Positions 30,775 through 40,388 of a stretch of DNA of 64,000 bases are shown one piece after another. The translations under genes and the position numbers were made by a program. Source of the DNA: Chitinophagaceae bacterium (lineage in GTDB: Bacteria > Bacteroidota > Bacteroidia > Chitinophagales > Chitinophagaceae); assembly GCA_016721085.1 (NCBI GenBank), contig JADKJI010000014.1, positions 124,001 through 188,000 on the forward strand, read 5' to 3'. The notes under the pieces are model-generated. The model ran no database searches and had not been told where the DNA came from. It was given only the letters and a program-made list of their open reading frames with translations. The first letter of the stretch is position 1, and every line of letters begins with the position of its first letter.

Positions 30775-31460
30775 TTGAAAAACTCTTACTTATAGCACCC
30801 CTGGCATTAGTTCTAACCAGTTGTAGTGTGTTGAAGCGCAATACAAGCTCTGCAGCTGACAATTCGTCTACTTCCAACAAGCCAAAGCAGACAAATCCGG
30901 TTTTTATAGAGAATATCAGTCTTAAGAATGGGAATACATCACAAACTGTGTCCTCGTCTAAAGTTGAGGGGAGGAATATTTCATCTGCACAGGAAGATGG
31001 ATTATTGGGACCTGAATTGAATGTGGAGCAATTACAGCTTAAATATGCCATCTTATTGGATGTTCCTGTTGAAAGCATGCAGGATTTCAGGCTGATGAGA
31101 TTTTTGGAAAGCTGGTATGGAACAAAATACAGGATGGGAGGAATAGATAGTACAGGTATCGATTGTTCTGCCTTTGTTCAGACCTTTATGAGCAATTTGT
31201 ACAATATTAATCTGCCTCGAACTTCTAAAGAGCAGTATATGGTTAGTGGCCATATCATAAAACGTCAACTACAGGAAGGGGATCTTGTATTTTTCAAAAC
31301 GGTCAAACGTAAAGCAATTTCTCATGTTGGCATCTATTTGGGAAATAATAAATTTGCGCATGCTTCAACAAGCAATGGTGTTACCATCAGTGATCTTTCT
31401 GAAGAATATTATACAAGAACCTTTGCCGGTGCTGGCAGAGTGATTGGCTTATTGCAATAA
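30775..31460 (+). CDS. NlpC/P60 family cell-wall hydrolase, lipoprotein; frameshift in the signal peptide
   Basis: The C-terminal NlpC/P60 domain has the catalytic Cys in GIDCSAFVQTF, His in ISHVGIYLGN and the FAHAS segment; it cleaves peptide bonds in peptidoglycan stems. Without correction the only start is a GTG at 30828, inside the signal peptide. Reading upstream gives KLLLIAPLALVLTSCS, a classic lipoprotein signal with Cys. Adding one A to the run at 30778-30782 joins it to a TTG start at 30775 (MKKLLLIAP...). A -7 box TATCTTTG at 30750-30757 fits that start. The corrected product has about 228 residues. It is divergent from dnaE. Confidence 0.82.
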
Positions 31461-31490
31461 ACCCTGATAGCGTGCAGACAGGCATCTTAC

Positions 31491-31545
31491 TCTGTTTTTA
31501 CTTTTGATTTTTGACTTTTTACTTATTTCTTATTCCCACTTTTTT
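31491..31545. repeat. Single-armed tract of 7-bp units (TTTTTAC/TTTTGAT type)
   Basis: Imperfect heptads TTTTTAC, TTTTGAT, TTTTGAC, TTTTTAC, TTATTTC run through the convergent gap and into the end of the flippase gene. No complementary arm is visible nearby. Confidence 0.55.
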
Positions 31546-32819
31546 AAGTACAGTATCAGATAGCGGATGGCATTATAAATAGTCATGGCTACCAGGTTAG
31601 CAATAGCCGGCCCTATAACTCCCATATGTTTTGTGAGAAGATAATTGAAGGGTAGAGTGATAGCCAGTAAGATGATCCCTGAAATGAAATCGAATCTCCA
31701 GAATGTAGAGGTGCCAATGATTTGTGAGTTTACACCTGTACCCATATCTATAATTCTCATCAAGCCTATAAATAGAAAGACATCTTTCGCAGCCAGATAT
31801 TCTTTTTGAAGATGGAAGGTGAAAACACCATCGGTGAAATTCAACCAAATCAAACAGAACATGGCAGTAGAGAATATTATCTGGTTGATGGATGACCTGT
31901 GATAAATCCGGTCAACTCTTTTCATGTCCTTGTCTTTCCAGGCCTGCGATAAAGAAGCCAATGATGCCGATATGATACCTCTTTGTGGCGCCTGTATAAG
32001 GCTGGCAATATTTTGTGCCAATGTATAAATACCAACGAAGGCTAAACCATCGGGCATCACTGCAAGGATTACAATGCTATCAAATACATTTGAGATGGTG
32101 AAGACAAGATTGCCGCCCCATATTAAAGATATTAATGTGAGTATCTTCTTATAGAATTTTCGGGTTACCCTGCTTATCGAAAAAGTGAAATTCAGATCTT
32201 TTTTGAAAAGCAAGGTTGAAAAAAGAATAAGAGCCAGTGCTATATAAGTAAATGCATAGACTTTGATAAAAAGATCAAAGTCCTTTATAACTCCCCAATA
32301 AAATAAAATGATCAGGACAGTTGTGAAAAGCCTGAACTGTACCTCCCGGAGATAATTGGTAAGTACTGATTTTTTCAATTGCCAGGCAAATGCTTCCAGC
32401 AAAGCAAAGAGTGTAAGTCCAAATGCAAAAGGGAATACCCATTTGTAATACTGTAAAAATTCAGGAGAGTTGGTGCCGAATGTTCGGATCACCAAATCCT
32501 TGAATATCCATGCTCCAGTCATCACCATTAAAAAGCCAAGCAAACTGGATACTAATGCCCAGGTCATCATATCATTTTCACTGGGCTCGAGATTATCCTT
32601 ATAATAGGGAAAGAATTTGTAGATGTAGGAATTCATACCCATCAGAGAAAAAGTGCTCATGATATTGGCAAAGGATATAAAGGCGCCAGTCAAACCATAT
32701 TCAGCTCCGGTAAATCCACTTCCTTCCCTTGTAAACAGATAGGTATTTACAAACCCCAGGGCAAAGCCGAAGTAAACGATTCCTGAAGATATGATGCTTT
32801 GCCTCCTGATAGTACTCAT
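31530..32819 (-). CDS. Polysaccharide/oligosaccharide flippase (MOP superfamily), possibly shortened at the C-terminus
   Basis: The product has 429 residues with about 12 membrane segments. The first helix (RQSIISSGIVYFGFALGF) and PQRGIISASLASLSQAWKDKD midway are typical of Wzx-like lipopolysaccharide biosynthesis flippases. They move lipid-linked sugars across the inner membrane. Relatives usually continue for some 50 more residues after the helix that here ends YLILYLKKWE. The stop falls just where a low-complexity heptad tract begins (31491-31545), so the end may have been replaced or eroded. No single-base change restores a familiar C-terminus. No other glycan genes adjoin it. Confidence 0.78.
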   Translation of the reverse strand: MSTIRRQSIISSGIVYFGFALGFVNTYLFTREGSGFTGAEYGLTGAFISFANIMSTFSLMGMNSYIYKFFPYYKDNLEPSENDMMTWALVSSLLGFLMVMTGAWIFKDLVIRTFGTNSPEFLQYYKWVFPFAFGLTLFALLEAFAWQLKKSVLTNYLREVQFRLFTTVLIILFYWGVIKDFDLFIKVYAFTYIALALILFSTLLFKKDLNFTFSISRVTRKFYKKILTLISLIWGGNLVFTISNVFDSIVILAVMPDGLAFVGIYTLAQNIASLIQAPQRGIISASLASLSQAWKDKDMKRVDRIYHRSSINQIIFSTAMFCLIWLNFTDGVFTFHLQKEYLAAKDVFLFIGLMRIIDMGTGVNSQIIGTSTFWRFDFISGIILLAITLPFNYLLTKHMGVIGPAIANLVAMTIYNAIRYLILYLKKWE

Positions 32820-32823
32820 CTTT

Positions 32824-32866
32824 CTTAAAGTTCAATAAGTTTAATAGGGTTGAAAAGTTCCATATT
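32824..32866. repeat. Degenerate nonad tract related to the GGAACCTAT elements
   Basis: AAGTTCAATAAGTTTAATAG followed by GGTTGAAAAGTTCC reads as decayed complements of the 9-bp unit seen at 26700 and 30588. It fills the gap between the flippase and M1 genes. Confidence 0.45.
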
Positions 32867-32875
32867 GCACATGAG

Positions 32876-34536
32876 TTAGAGAGTGATTTTTTTTGTGGTT
32901 ATGTAGAAGTTTCTGTCTACTGTTATTGAATCTGGGCTTCTTTCAGTTTTTACAGAATTCCATTCTTCAGTGGGTTTTATCCAACTCATGGTTGATCCTA
33001 TAGTTATCTTTAAAGGCAATGCAAAGCCTTTTACACAATTAGTCCATCGGTAACTTATAGAACTGCCTTCGATTTTATATTCAAGAACAGGGATTTTTGT
33101 AGTTCGTAAATATTGGTCGAATACTTTGGAGAAATCAATACCTGATTGTTTGGAGAAATAATCTTCGATATCTTTTGTGTCAACAGTCTTGTGATACCAT
33201 TTGAGGTTGATGCCTCTCAATATCTGGCGAAATTTCTCATCATCATTTATGGCATTCCTGATGGTATGAAGCATATTTCCCCCTTTATAATACATGTCGC
33301 CACTTCCTTCCTTATTTACTCCATAATTGCCAATGATGGGAATGTCGTTTGCGATTAATTTGCGGGTACCGATAACATAATCATTTCCAGCTTCAACGCC
33401 ATATTCTGAAGTGGTGAATAAAGTTTCGGAATAATTGGTGAAGCCTTCATGAATCCACATATCCGCTATATCATTGCTTGTAACATTATTGGCAAACCAT
33501 TCATGTCCACTTTCATGGACAATGATGAAATCCCATTTATTGCCCCAGCCAGTTCCGCTAAGATCTCTTCCTAAATAACCGTTCTGGAACCTGTTGCCAT
33601 AAGCTACTGCGCTCTGATGCTCCATTCCCAGGTGAGAAGATTGTATCAACTTATAACCATCTTCATAAAAAGGGTAGGGGCCAAACCAATATTCAAAACT
33701 CTTTAGCATTTTGGATACTTGCTTGAACTGCTCCTTCGCTTTATCCAGTTCATAATCCAATACCCAATAATCGCAATCCAGATTACCTTTCTCTCCTGGA
33801 TATACTTCACTCCAATGAACATATTTTCCTATATAGGGAATGAGAGTATAATTATTTATCGGATTTACTACTTTCCATCTGTAGGTGGTAAAACCTGGTT
33901 TTCCCGGATCTGTATTTGGTAATTGACGGCCATTGGCAATAGCCACCAGGGTATCCGGAACCGTTATACCCATTGTGGCGCCATTATCTGGTTCGTCGCT
34001 TTGATGATCTTTGCAAGGATACCAAACACTGGCACCTAATCCCTGACAGGCTACTGTCATCCATGGACGGCCAAACTTATCTTTTGTAAAAATCCATCCT
34101 CCATCCCAAGGTGCTCTTTTAGCCACCCTTGGGGAACCTGAATATGACAGATTGAGTACTACTTCCTGTCCAGCTTTGAAAGTAGTAGGGAACTGCAAAT
34201 GGTAAACATTCCCTTCACGCTTCAAACTAAGTTCTTTCTTATTCCAAATGGCTTTATTCAATACCATTGGCTCTTGCAGGTCGATCTGCATCATGGAGCC
34301 TGGTTTCACTACCTTGAATGTTATAGTATTTGAACCTTCAATGGTCTTATTTATATAGTCAGGGCTTACTTCAATGGCATAATGTAATACGTTCCACCAA
34401 TCCCTTTCAGCATTAATGGAGCCACGAAGCGTATCCTGATGTGTCATCACTTCCTTTTGATTCAAAGGTTGAGAGTAGGAAGATAATTGGCTAAATAGGG
34501 TGAGCGAGAATAATAATGTGAAAAAAACGTCTTCAT
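32876..34536 (-). CDS. M1 family metallopeptidase (secreted), frameshift in the signal peptide
   Basis: This is a zinc aminopeptidase. The HExxH motif is in IIVHESGHEWFANNV near residue 340, and the third ligand Glu is in MWIHEGFTNYSETLF. The N-terminal beta domain spans about residues 45-230. The nearest ATG in the uncorrected frame (34465) leaves no signal. Adding one T to the seven-base run at 34521-34527 (A on the plus strand) joins an ATG at 34536 to MKTFFFTLLFSLTLFSQLSS, a good signal peptide. The corrected product has about 553 residues. It acts outside the cytoplasm on peptides, next to a peptide-binding lipoprotein and an M24 peptidase, which together suggest peptide scavenging. Confidence 0.86.
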
Positions 34537-34597
34537 GATACCTGTTTGCGTGAAGCTATTATTTAGTTCGCTAATTTAGTGGTACTCTGATAAATAA

Positions 34598-36217
34598 ATG
34601 TTCCAATCCATAAAAAATATCGTTTTTTTCACAGCTTTTCTGGTGGGTTTTCTTGCCTGTTCTACGGGCAATAAGGAAAACAAACAGGTTTTCCGTTATA
34701 ACGAACCAACAGGAATAGCTTCATTGGATCCTGCTTTTGCGAAAAATCAATCCATCCTCTGGGCGGTAAATCAACTCTATAATTCTTTAGTGGAGACCGA
34801 TTCCAATCTTCAGGTTAAACCTTCATTGGCTAAAAGCTGGGATATCAGTGAAGATCTGATGACTTATAGATTTCATTTACGTACTGATGTTTTCTTTCAT
34901 GATAACGCAGGTTTCCCAGATGGGAAAAGGAAGAAAAATGACTGCAGATGATGTGGTATATAGTTTTAAAAGGATTGTAAACCCTGCAACCGCGAGTCCC
35001 GGAGCATGGATTTTCAATAACAGGATTGACACTACAAATGGGTTTTCCGCCATTGACGATTCCACGTTTCAACTAAAATTGCTAAGACCATTTAGTCCAA
35101 TACTTGGCGTGCTTTACAATAAATATTGCTCTATCGTTCCTAAAGAAGTGGTACAGTTTTACGGAAAAGATTTCAGGAGTCATCCTTGTGGTACTGGCCC
35201 CTTTCAATTCAAATCATGGGAAGAAGGACAGTCCCTTATTCTATTGAAGAATGATCTTTATTTCGAAAGAGATGAAACGTGGCAATCACTTCCTTATCTT
35301 GATGCTGTTAAAGTAAGTTTCAATGACAGTAGGGCAACAGAGTTTCTTCAGTTCCGCCAAGGGGAGCTGGATTTTCTCAACGATATTGATCCATCATTTA
35401 AAGACGAAGTTCTTAATAAGAAAGGCCAATTAAGAAAAGACTGGGAAGGGAAGATTGAATTACAGAAGCATGCTTATCTGAATACTGAATATCTAGGTAT
35501 AGTAGTCGATACTGCAAATGAGCTGGTGAAACAAAGTCCTCTACGTTTAAAGAAAATACGACAGGCAATCAACTATGGCTTTGACCGAAAGAAGCTGATG
35601 TTCTATTTGAGGAACTCTATTGGTACGGCTGCAGAAAGCGGTTTTGTACCTGCTGGACTTCCATCATTTGATACAGGTGCTGTTCATGGATATCATTTCG
35701 ATCCAGATAAAGCAAGGAGCTTACTACAAGAAGCAATGTATGATAAGAAAGGGCCTGCAATAAAATTATTGACGATACCTATATATGCCGATCTGGGAAA
35801 TTTCATCGCCCGGCAATTAGAAGAAATTGGATTGAAAGTAGAAGTGGAAGTAATTCCAAAAGTTTGTTGCTGGAACAAACAGCACAATCAAAAGCTTTGT
35901 TTTTCAGAGCCAGCTGGATTGCTGATTATCCCGATGCAGAAAATTACCTCAGTGTTTTTTATGGTAAAAATCCAGCACCTCCCAACTACACCCGTTTCAA
36001 AAACTCACGCTTCGATGATCTTTACGAGAAGGCCATGTTAGTCACTTCCGATTCTATTCGTTATCGCTTATATCAAGATATGGACCGTATCATCATCGAC
36101 GAGGCACCTGTTGTTCCTTTATGGTACGATCAGGTAATTCATTTGGTTCAACCGAATGTAAAAGGGTTTAAGCCGAATGGGTTGAATTTGTTGGAGTTGA
36201 GGAGGGTGAGGAAGTAA
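34598..36217 (+). CDS. Peptide ABC transporter substrate-binding lipoprotein (SBP family 5), two frameshifts
   Basis: A lipoprotein signal ends in FLACSTG. The rest is a family 5 oligopeptide/dipeptide-binding protein: GIASLDPAFAKNQSILWAVNQLYNSLVE, TADDVVYSFKRIVNP, CGTGPFQFKSWEEGQSLIL, RKIRQAINYGFDR-like and ADYPDAENYLSVFY. Two indels break it: an extra A at 34925-34928 (DGKGRKMTADD is expected) and a missing A at 35858-35861 (IPKSLLLEQTAQ is expected). The repaired length is about 540 residues, normal for DppA/OppA relatives. It captures peptides for an ABC importer whose permeases are not in this window. It lies in the gap between divergent M1 and convergent M24 genes. Confidence 0.87.
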
Positions 36218-36221
36218 TTTG

Positions 36222-36405
36222 AAAATTTGAGAATTTGAAAATTTGAAAATTTGGGAATTTGAAAATCTTTAAGCTGTTTTCAAGAGTTTCTTCGAGCAGA
36301 ATTTATTGGTAGATATAAAAATTCAGGAAACAATACAATTTTAAATCTAATTATACTGCCAGTAGCCAGATTTTCAAATTTTCAAATTCCCAAATCTTCA
36401 AATTA
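36222..36405. repeat. Inverted repeat with 8-bp tandem units (GAAAATTT type)
   Basis: The left arm (36222-36266) is octads GAAAATTT, GAGAATTT, GAAAATTT, GGGAATTT. The right arm (36371-36405) is the complement and overlaps the stop codon of the M24 gene. The loop is about 104 nt of unique AT-rich sequence. It fills a convergent gap. Confidence 0.85.
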
Positions 36406-37730
36406 TTTAACTCTCGGTATCAGCAACATCCCCTCCTGCCGTCCATTAATATACCTAAACCCCTTCTCATCATAATACCCATCTTCTTCCAGCATTATCC
36501 GTATTGTTTTTTTCCATTCAGGAATATAGCTACCGCAGTTTAGTTCAATGGAATAGGCGGTTCTGTAATTTACGGGGTAGTCGCCACTGCCTTCGGTGCG
36601 GCCTTGGTTGTCCCACATGCCGATGGTGGGGCCGGCGGCATGACCATGAAAGCCCAGAGGATGAGTATAAATTACGCCGGCAAGGTTTTCTTTTTGCATT
36701 GAGCAAGGGCGTCTGCTAAAACCTGGTTTCCTGTTTTCCCTTTGCTGAATTGGCTGGTGAGAATATCCTGCACCCTGTTTCCTTTTTTGAATGCTTCCAG
36801 TAAAGCCGTTGGGGCATTCTTTTCACCGGGTTTTAATATATAGGCATGCTCCTGAACATCTGTATTTAAGCGCAGGTAGGTGATACCAATGTCAACATGT
36901 ATCAGATCTCCAGGAATAATCACTTGGTCTTTGGGACGATCTGAAAAGGAGCGGAGATGGTCGAACGATAAGGAATCACTTCTTTGAATATCTACACTGG
37001 GATGAAACCAGGTATCAAGTCCTAATTGCCTGAATTTATCTCTGAACCACCAAACAACATCATCGGTTGTGGTTATACCGGGAGTGATAACTTTTTCTGA
37101 AAAGCCTTCTTCAATTATAGAGTGGGTGATACTAATTAGTTGTGGGTACACCCACATTTCCCTTTCAGTGCGGGTTTCGAGCCAGGCTACAGCAAGAGGT
37201 TCTGCACTCACCACTTTCTTCTTGTAATTATCAGGAAGACGGTTTAGTATTTCCTGATATTCAGTATGGTCAATTCCGTCGGCATGTCCGAAAGCGTTGG
37301 AGTAATTGAGTGCGATCTTATTGGGGTTACGTTTTTTAACGATATCTATCAATTGATCCCATTGATTTGGGAATTGTTGCATATCCCAGGATGCCTTTAT
37401 GGTTTCTCCAACATTATATCTTGCTATTGCTAATTTTTCAAATGATGTATCATTAGTTGGCTTGGAAAAAACCAGAATGGTTCTTCTTCGGGCTGCATGC
37501 CAGGTGGCAGGTAACATTGTCTTAATGATGGGATCTTCATTGTATTCCCTGCTTATTACAATCCACATGTCGATGCCTTTGTCTTTCATCAACATCGGTA
37601 ACAGGTTGTTCAACCTGTCTTTTAAGGTTTCATCAATCCATTCCGCTCTTTGCCTTTCATTAAGAACCTGGCTGGTTTGTCCAAAGAATGACAAAGGCAG
37701 TAGTAATAACAGTAAAAAGATATTCTTCAT
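36403..37730 (-). CDS. M24 family (Xaa-Pro aminopeptidase-like) metallopeptidase, secreted, one frameshift
   Basis: A signal peptide (MKNIFLLLLLLPLSFFGQ) leads to an N-terminal creatinase-like domain. The catalytic pita-bread domain has metal ligands in HVDIGITYLRLNTDVQE (two Asp), HPLGFHGHAAGP (His), SIELNCGSY (Glu) and NGRQEGMLLI (Glu), so the site is complete. The frame breaks at 36699-36700, where AAA is expected on the coding strand but AA is seen; the fix reads LAQMQKENLAGVIYTH. The corrected length is about 442 residues. It probably trims peptides, some with proline, outside the cytoplasm, in keeping with its M1 and peptide-binding neighbours. Confidence 0.87.
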
Positions 37731-38028
37731 AATTAGTATAGCTATATATTAAAGATAGGGGCAATCGTAAAAATCCGTAGTTCTGACTAGAAAATTTCCA
37801 AAAAAATTTCGGTTTTAAGCAATTGATTTCCAGCCTGAAAAATCGGGAAAATCGGCCGAAACCCTTGTGGGGCTTGCATTTCCCAAAAATTACTGATAGT
37901 TTGGCATTCAGATACAGATCGTACAAATCAACCCTCTCCAACATCCTCCCTTTCGCTAATATCCCCTGAATAAAGCCATCCAAATAACCTCGAAGGACCA
38001 TTCGCATCACGACTCTTAACCCTTTGAA

Positions 38029-39282
38029 ATGAGCTTTATGAAAACGAATGGTATACGTATCATCCTCTTTACGTTCTTCTTATATGTGCTACTGGTTTTA
38101 TTCAGCTTCAGTAGTTTAGCCCAACCAGATTATGTATTCAATACCGGCACTGTTATTTCCGGAACCGATAAGACTATCGGAGCAGTTTATTATTATCCGA
38201 ATGTAAGGACAGGCGTAGATGCGCGTGTAACCATTACGGATATATCGGCAGGTGTAACCCTTTCCGATTTTGATGCTCCTGGTGGATATTTGGAAGCCCT
38301 GCAACCAACTATCAATGTTGCGGGTAAAACGAAAGGATATGTGGAAATGAAATTCCAGTTTTATAAGGCGGGTACCGCTTTACTGATGAACCAGCTAGAA
38401 ATTCCTGCAACCTGTGTGGATGTTGATGGAACCAGCACTATTCATGAGTTCGATGAGATAACACTTATGACTGGTGGATATGTAGATTATAATTTATTAG
38501 GTGGTGAATTAGCGGTTACTTACCGACCAGGATGGGCGATAGGTACTAATGTAGGAAACACCGATTATCCAGGTCGTGATACTACAGCTAAACAGGCAAT
38601 GTTCACAACCGTGAATGCCAATAAAAATGAGATAACTGTTAGGGTAGGTGCTGATAATCTTGCTACTTCCACTCAGCAACGTCTTCGCAGTGTATATTTC
38701 AAGAAGTTCACGTATGCCAATTCATTTCTTGCACAACCAGCATTATTGGCTTTCAGAGGTGTTGAAAGAAACCAGAAAGTAGATCTTAACTGGGATTTGA
38801 TTACAGATAATAATATCAGTTCAATAACCATTCAAAAAAGTACTCAATCAGGAGTCTATTCTTCTATTGGAGAAGTTTGGATTCAAGAATCAAAAAGTCA
38901 AAACGGTTTTCGTTTTTCTGATAATGAAACACTTTCAGGAAACACTTTTTACAGATTGAAAATGACTTCTAAAAACGGGCAAGTGCAATACAGCAATATA
39001 CTTGCTTTCAGTGCTAAGGCTAATGGTTCAAAATCATTCAAGGTGTATCCTTCAGTAATACAATCATCAGCTACCCTTAGTATTGATGCTCCAGCAAAAG
39101 GAGCCAGTACATTGCAGGTTTTTGATCTTTCTGGTAAAGTTGTTATGCAGCAATCATTGCAAGTAACCGAAGGAACTAATACGCTTCTTGTTAATGGATG
39201 GGATAAATTGCCTTCAGGGCAGTATATAGCTACAGTGCGCACTGGAGCGCAGCAATTGCAGCAGGCGATCGTAAAACAATAA
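38029..39282 (+). CDS. Secreted protein with type IX (type A) sorting domain
   Basis: The product has 417 residues. A signal peptide ends near SSLAQPD; the start may equally be the ATG at 38038. A beta-rich domain (TGTVISGTDKTIGAVYYY to about residue 230) precedes a fibronectin-like module (DLNWDLITDNNISSITIQKS). The C-terminal sorting domain runs VYPSVIQSSATLSI to QLQQAIVKQ. The protein is expected to cross the outer membrane by the type IX system and be surface-attached or released. The function of the N-terminal half is not recognised. It is monocistronic. Confidence 0.78.
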   Translation: MSFMKTNGIRIILFTFFLYVLLVLFSFSSLAQPDYVFNTGTVISGTDKTIGAVYYYPNVRTGVDARVTITDISAGVTLSDFDAPGGYLEALQPTINVAGKTKGYVEMKFQFYKAGTALLMNQLEIPATCVDVDGTSTIHEFDEITLMTGGYVDYNLLGGELAVTYRPGWAIGTNVGNTDYPGRDTTAKQAMFTTVNANKNEITVRVGADNLATSTQQRLRSVYFKKFTYANSFLAQPALLAFRGVERNQKVDLNWDLITDNNISSITIQKSTQSGVYSSIGEVWIQESKSQNGFRFSDNETLSGNTFYRLKMTSKNGQVQYSNILAFSAKANGSKSFKVYPSVIQSSATLSIDAPAKGASTLQVFDLSGKVVMQQSLQVTEGTNTLLVNGWDKLPSGQYIATVRTGAQQLQQAIVKQ

Positions 39283-39310
39283 TTCTATTTCAAATATTAT
39301 TTGTGATTAG

Positions 39311-39466
39311 TTCTAAGTTGTAAGTAGTAAGTTTTAAGTATGTGACTGCTAAAACCAATGTTCATTATAAGACAAGGAGCTTACGCCATCAGACTCAAAA
39401 CTTACAACATAAAACTTACAACTTACTACTTACAACTTATTACCTACAACTTAAAACATACAACTC
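39311..39466. repeat. Inverted repeat with 7-bp tandem units (TAAGTTG/CTTACAA type)
   Basis: The left arm (39311-39342) reads TAAGTTG, TAAGTAG, TAAGTTT, TAAGTAT. The right arm (39399-39466) is a longer series of CTTACAA, CATAAAA, CTTACTA and related heptads. The loop is about 56 nt. It fills the convergent gap before msrA. Confidence 0.85.
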
Positions 39467-39469
39467 CGA

Positions 39470-40171
39470 TTAATGCTTAATCTTATCCTTAAACACCTTC
39501 TGGAATTTCTCCAGTTTCGGACGAATTACATAAGTGCAATAAGGCTGTGAGCCATTTTGGTTATAATAATCCTGGTGATAGTTCTCTGCTATGAAAAATT
39601 TACTGAAAGCAGTGATTTCAGTAACAATAGGACGGTCGAAGGCACCACTTTTATCAAGGGCTTCCTTGTATTTCATCGCTTTTTCCTTCTGCTCTTCGCT
39701 ATGGTAAAATACACCGCTTCTATATTGAGTGCCTTCATCATTACCCTGACGATTTAATGTGGTAGGATCATGAGTTTGCCAAAACACTTCCAGTAATTCA
39801 TCAAAACTGATCTGGGAAGGATCAAATACTATCTGGATGCACTCAGCATGACCCGTAGTTCCATTACAAACTTCTTTATAAGTTGGGTTCTCTACTTGTC
39901 CTCCTGTATACCCAGAAGAAACCTTAAGTACTCCTTTCAATTGCTGGAAAACGGCTTCGGTACACCAAAAACAGCCATTGGCGAAAGTAGCTGTATCTGT
40001 TTTCATTCCTAATGGATGAGAAATGGCAGCCCCTGAAATAGCTGCATTGGATGTATTCATATTATTACTTGTTTTTTCGGGTTGCGCACAGGCGGCAATC
40101 GATGTGAAAGAAATGAGCAAGCTGCACATCACTATATTCATACTGTTCATTTTTTTATATGGTGTTTTCAA
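39470..40171 (-). CDS. msrA: Peptide-methionine (S)-S-oxide reductase, exported
   Basis: The product has 233 residues. An N-terminal export signal (SLLISFTSIAACAQ, possibly a lipoprotein) is followed by the full MsrA domain. The catalytic Cys67 lies in ATFANGCFWCTEAVF, with YTGGQVENPTYKEVC and GHAECIQIVFDP after it and the C-terminal AENYHQDYY block. It repairs the S-epimer of methionine sulfoxide in envelope proteins. No MsrB is fused or adjacent. The frame is intact and the gene is monocistronic. Confidence 0.93.
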   Translation of the reverse strand: MKTPYKKMNSMNIVMCSLLISFTSIAACAQPEKTSNNMNTSNAAISGAAISHPLGMKTDTATFANGCFWCTEAVFQQLKGVLKVSSGYTGGQVENPTYKEVCNGTTGHAECIQIVFDPSQISFDELLEVFWQTHDPTTLNRQGNDEGTQYRSGVFYHSEEQKEKAMKYKEALDKSGAFDRPIVTEITAFSKFFIAENYHQDYYNQNGSQPYCTYVIRPKLEKFQKVFKDKIKH

Positions 40172-40388
40172 ATTTCGGGCAAATTAGCTTACCAGAGAAG
40201 GTCTGTTTTGACAGGAAGCCGACAATTCATCAGCTTTATCTTCCCCTTAACAGCATAGATATACGGGAGCCCTATTCTTAAAGATGTAAACAAAAACTTA
40301 ATAAAAAGGTTGAGTACCGCATCTTTTCCCTACTGTCCTTATTATGGGGCAGTATCACTATTTTTGCGGGCATAAAGAGGGTGACGTA

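Noticed and set aside
36222..36405. CRISPR array
   Set aside because: The repeats are contiguous 8-bp units in inverted arms, with no spaced 25-40-bp repeats and no cas genes. The same holds for the other repeat tracts.
37660..38010. 116-residue minus-strand frame upstream of the M24 gene
   Set aside because: It overlaps the M24 signal-peptide region in another frame and has no recognisable features. The 290-bp gap looks non-coding.
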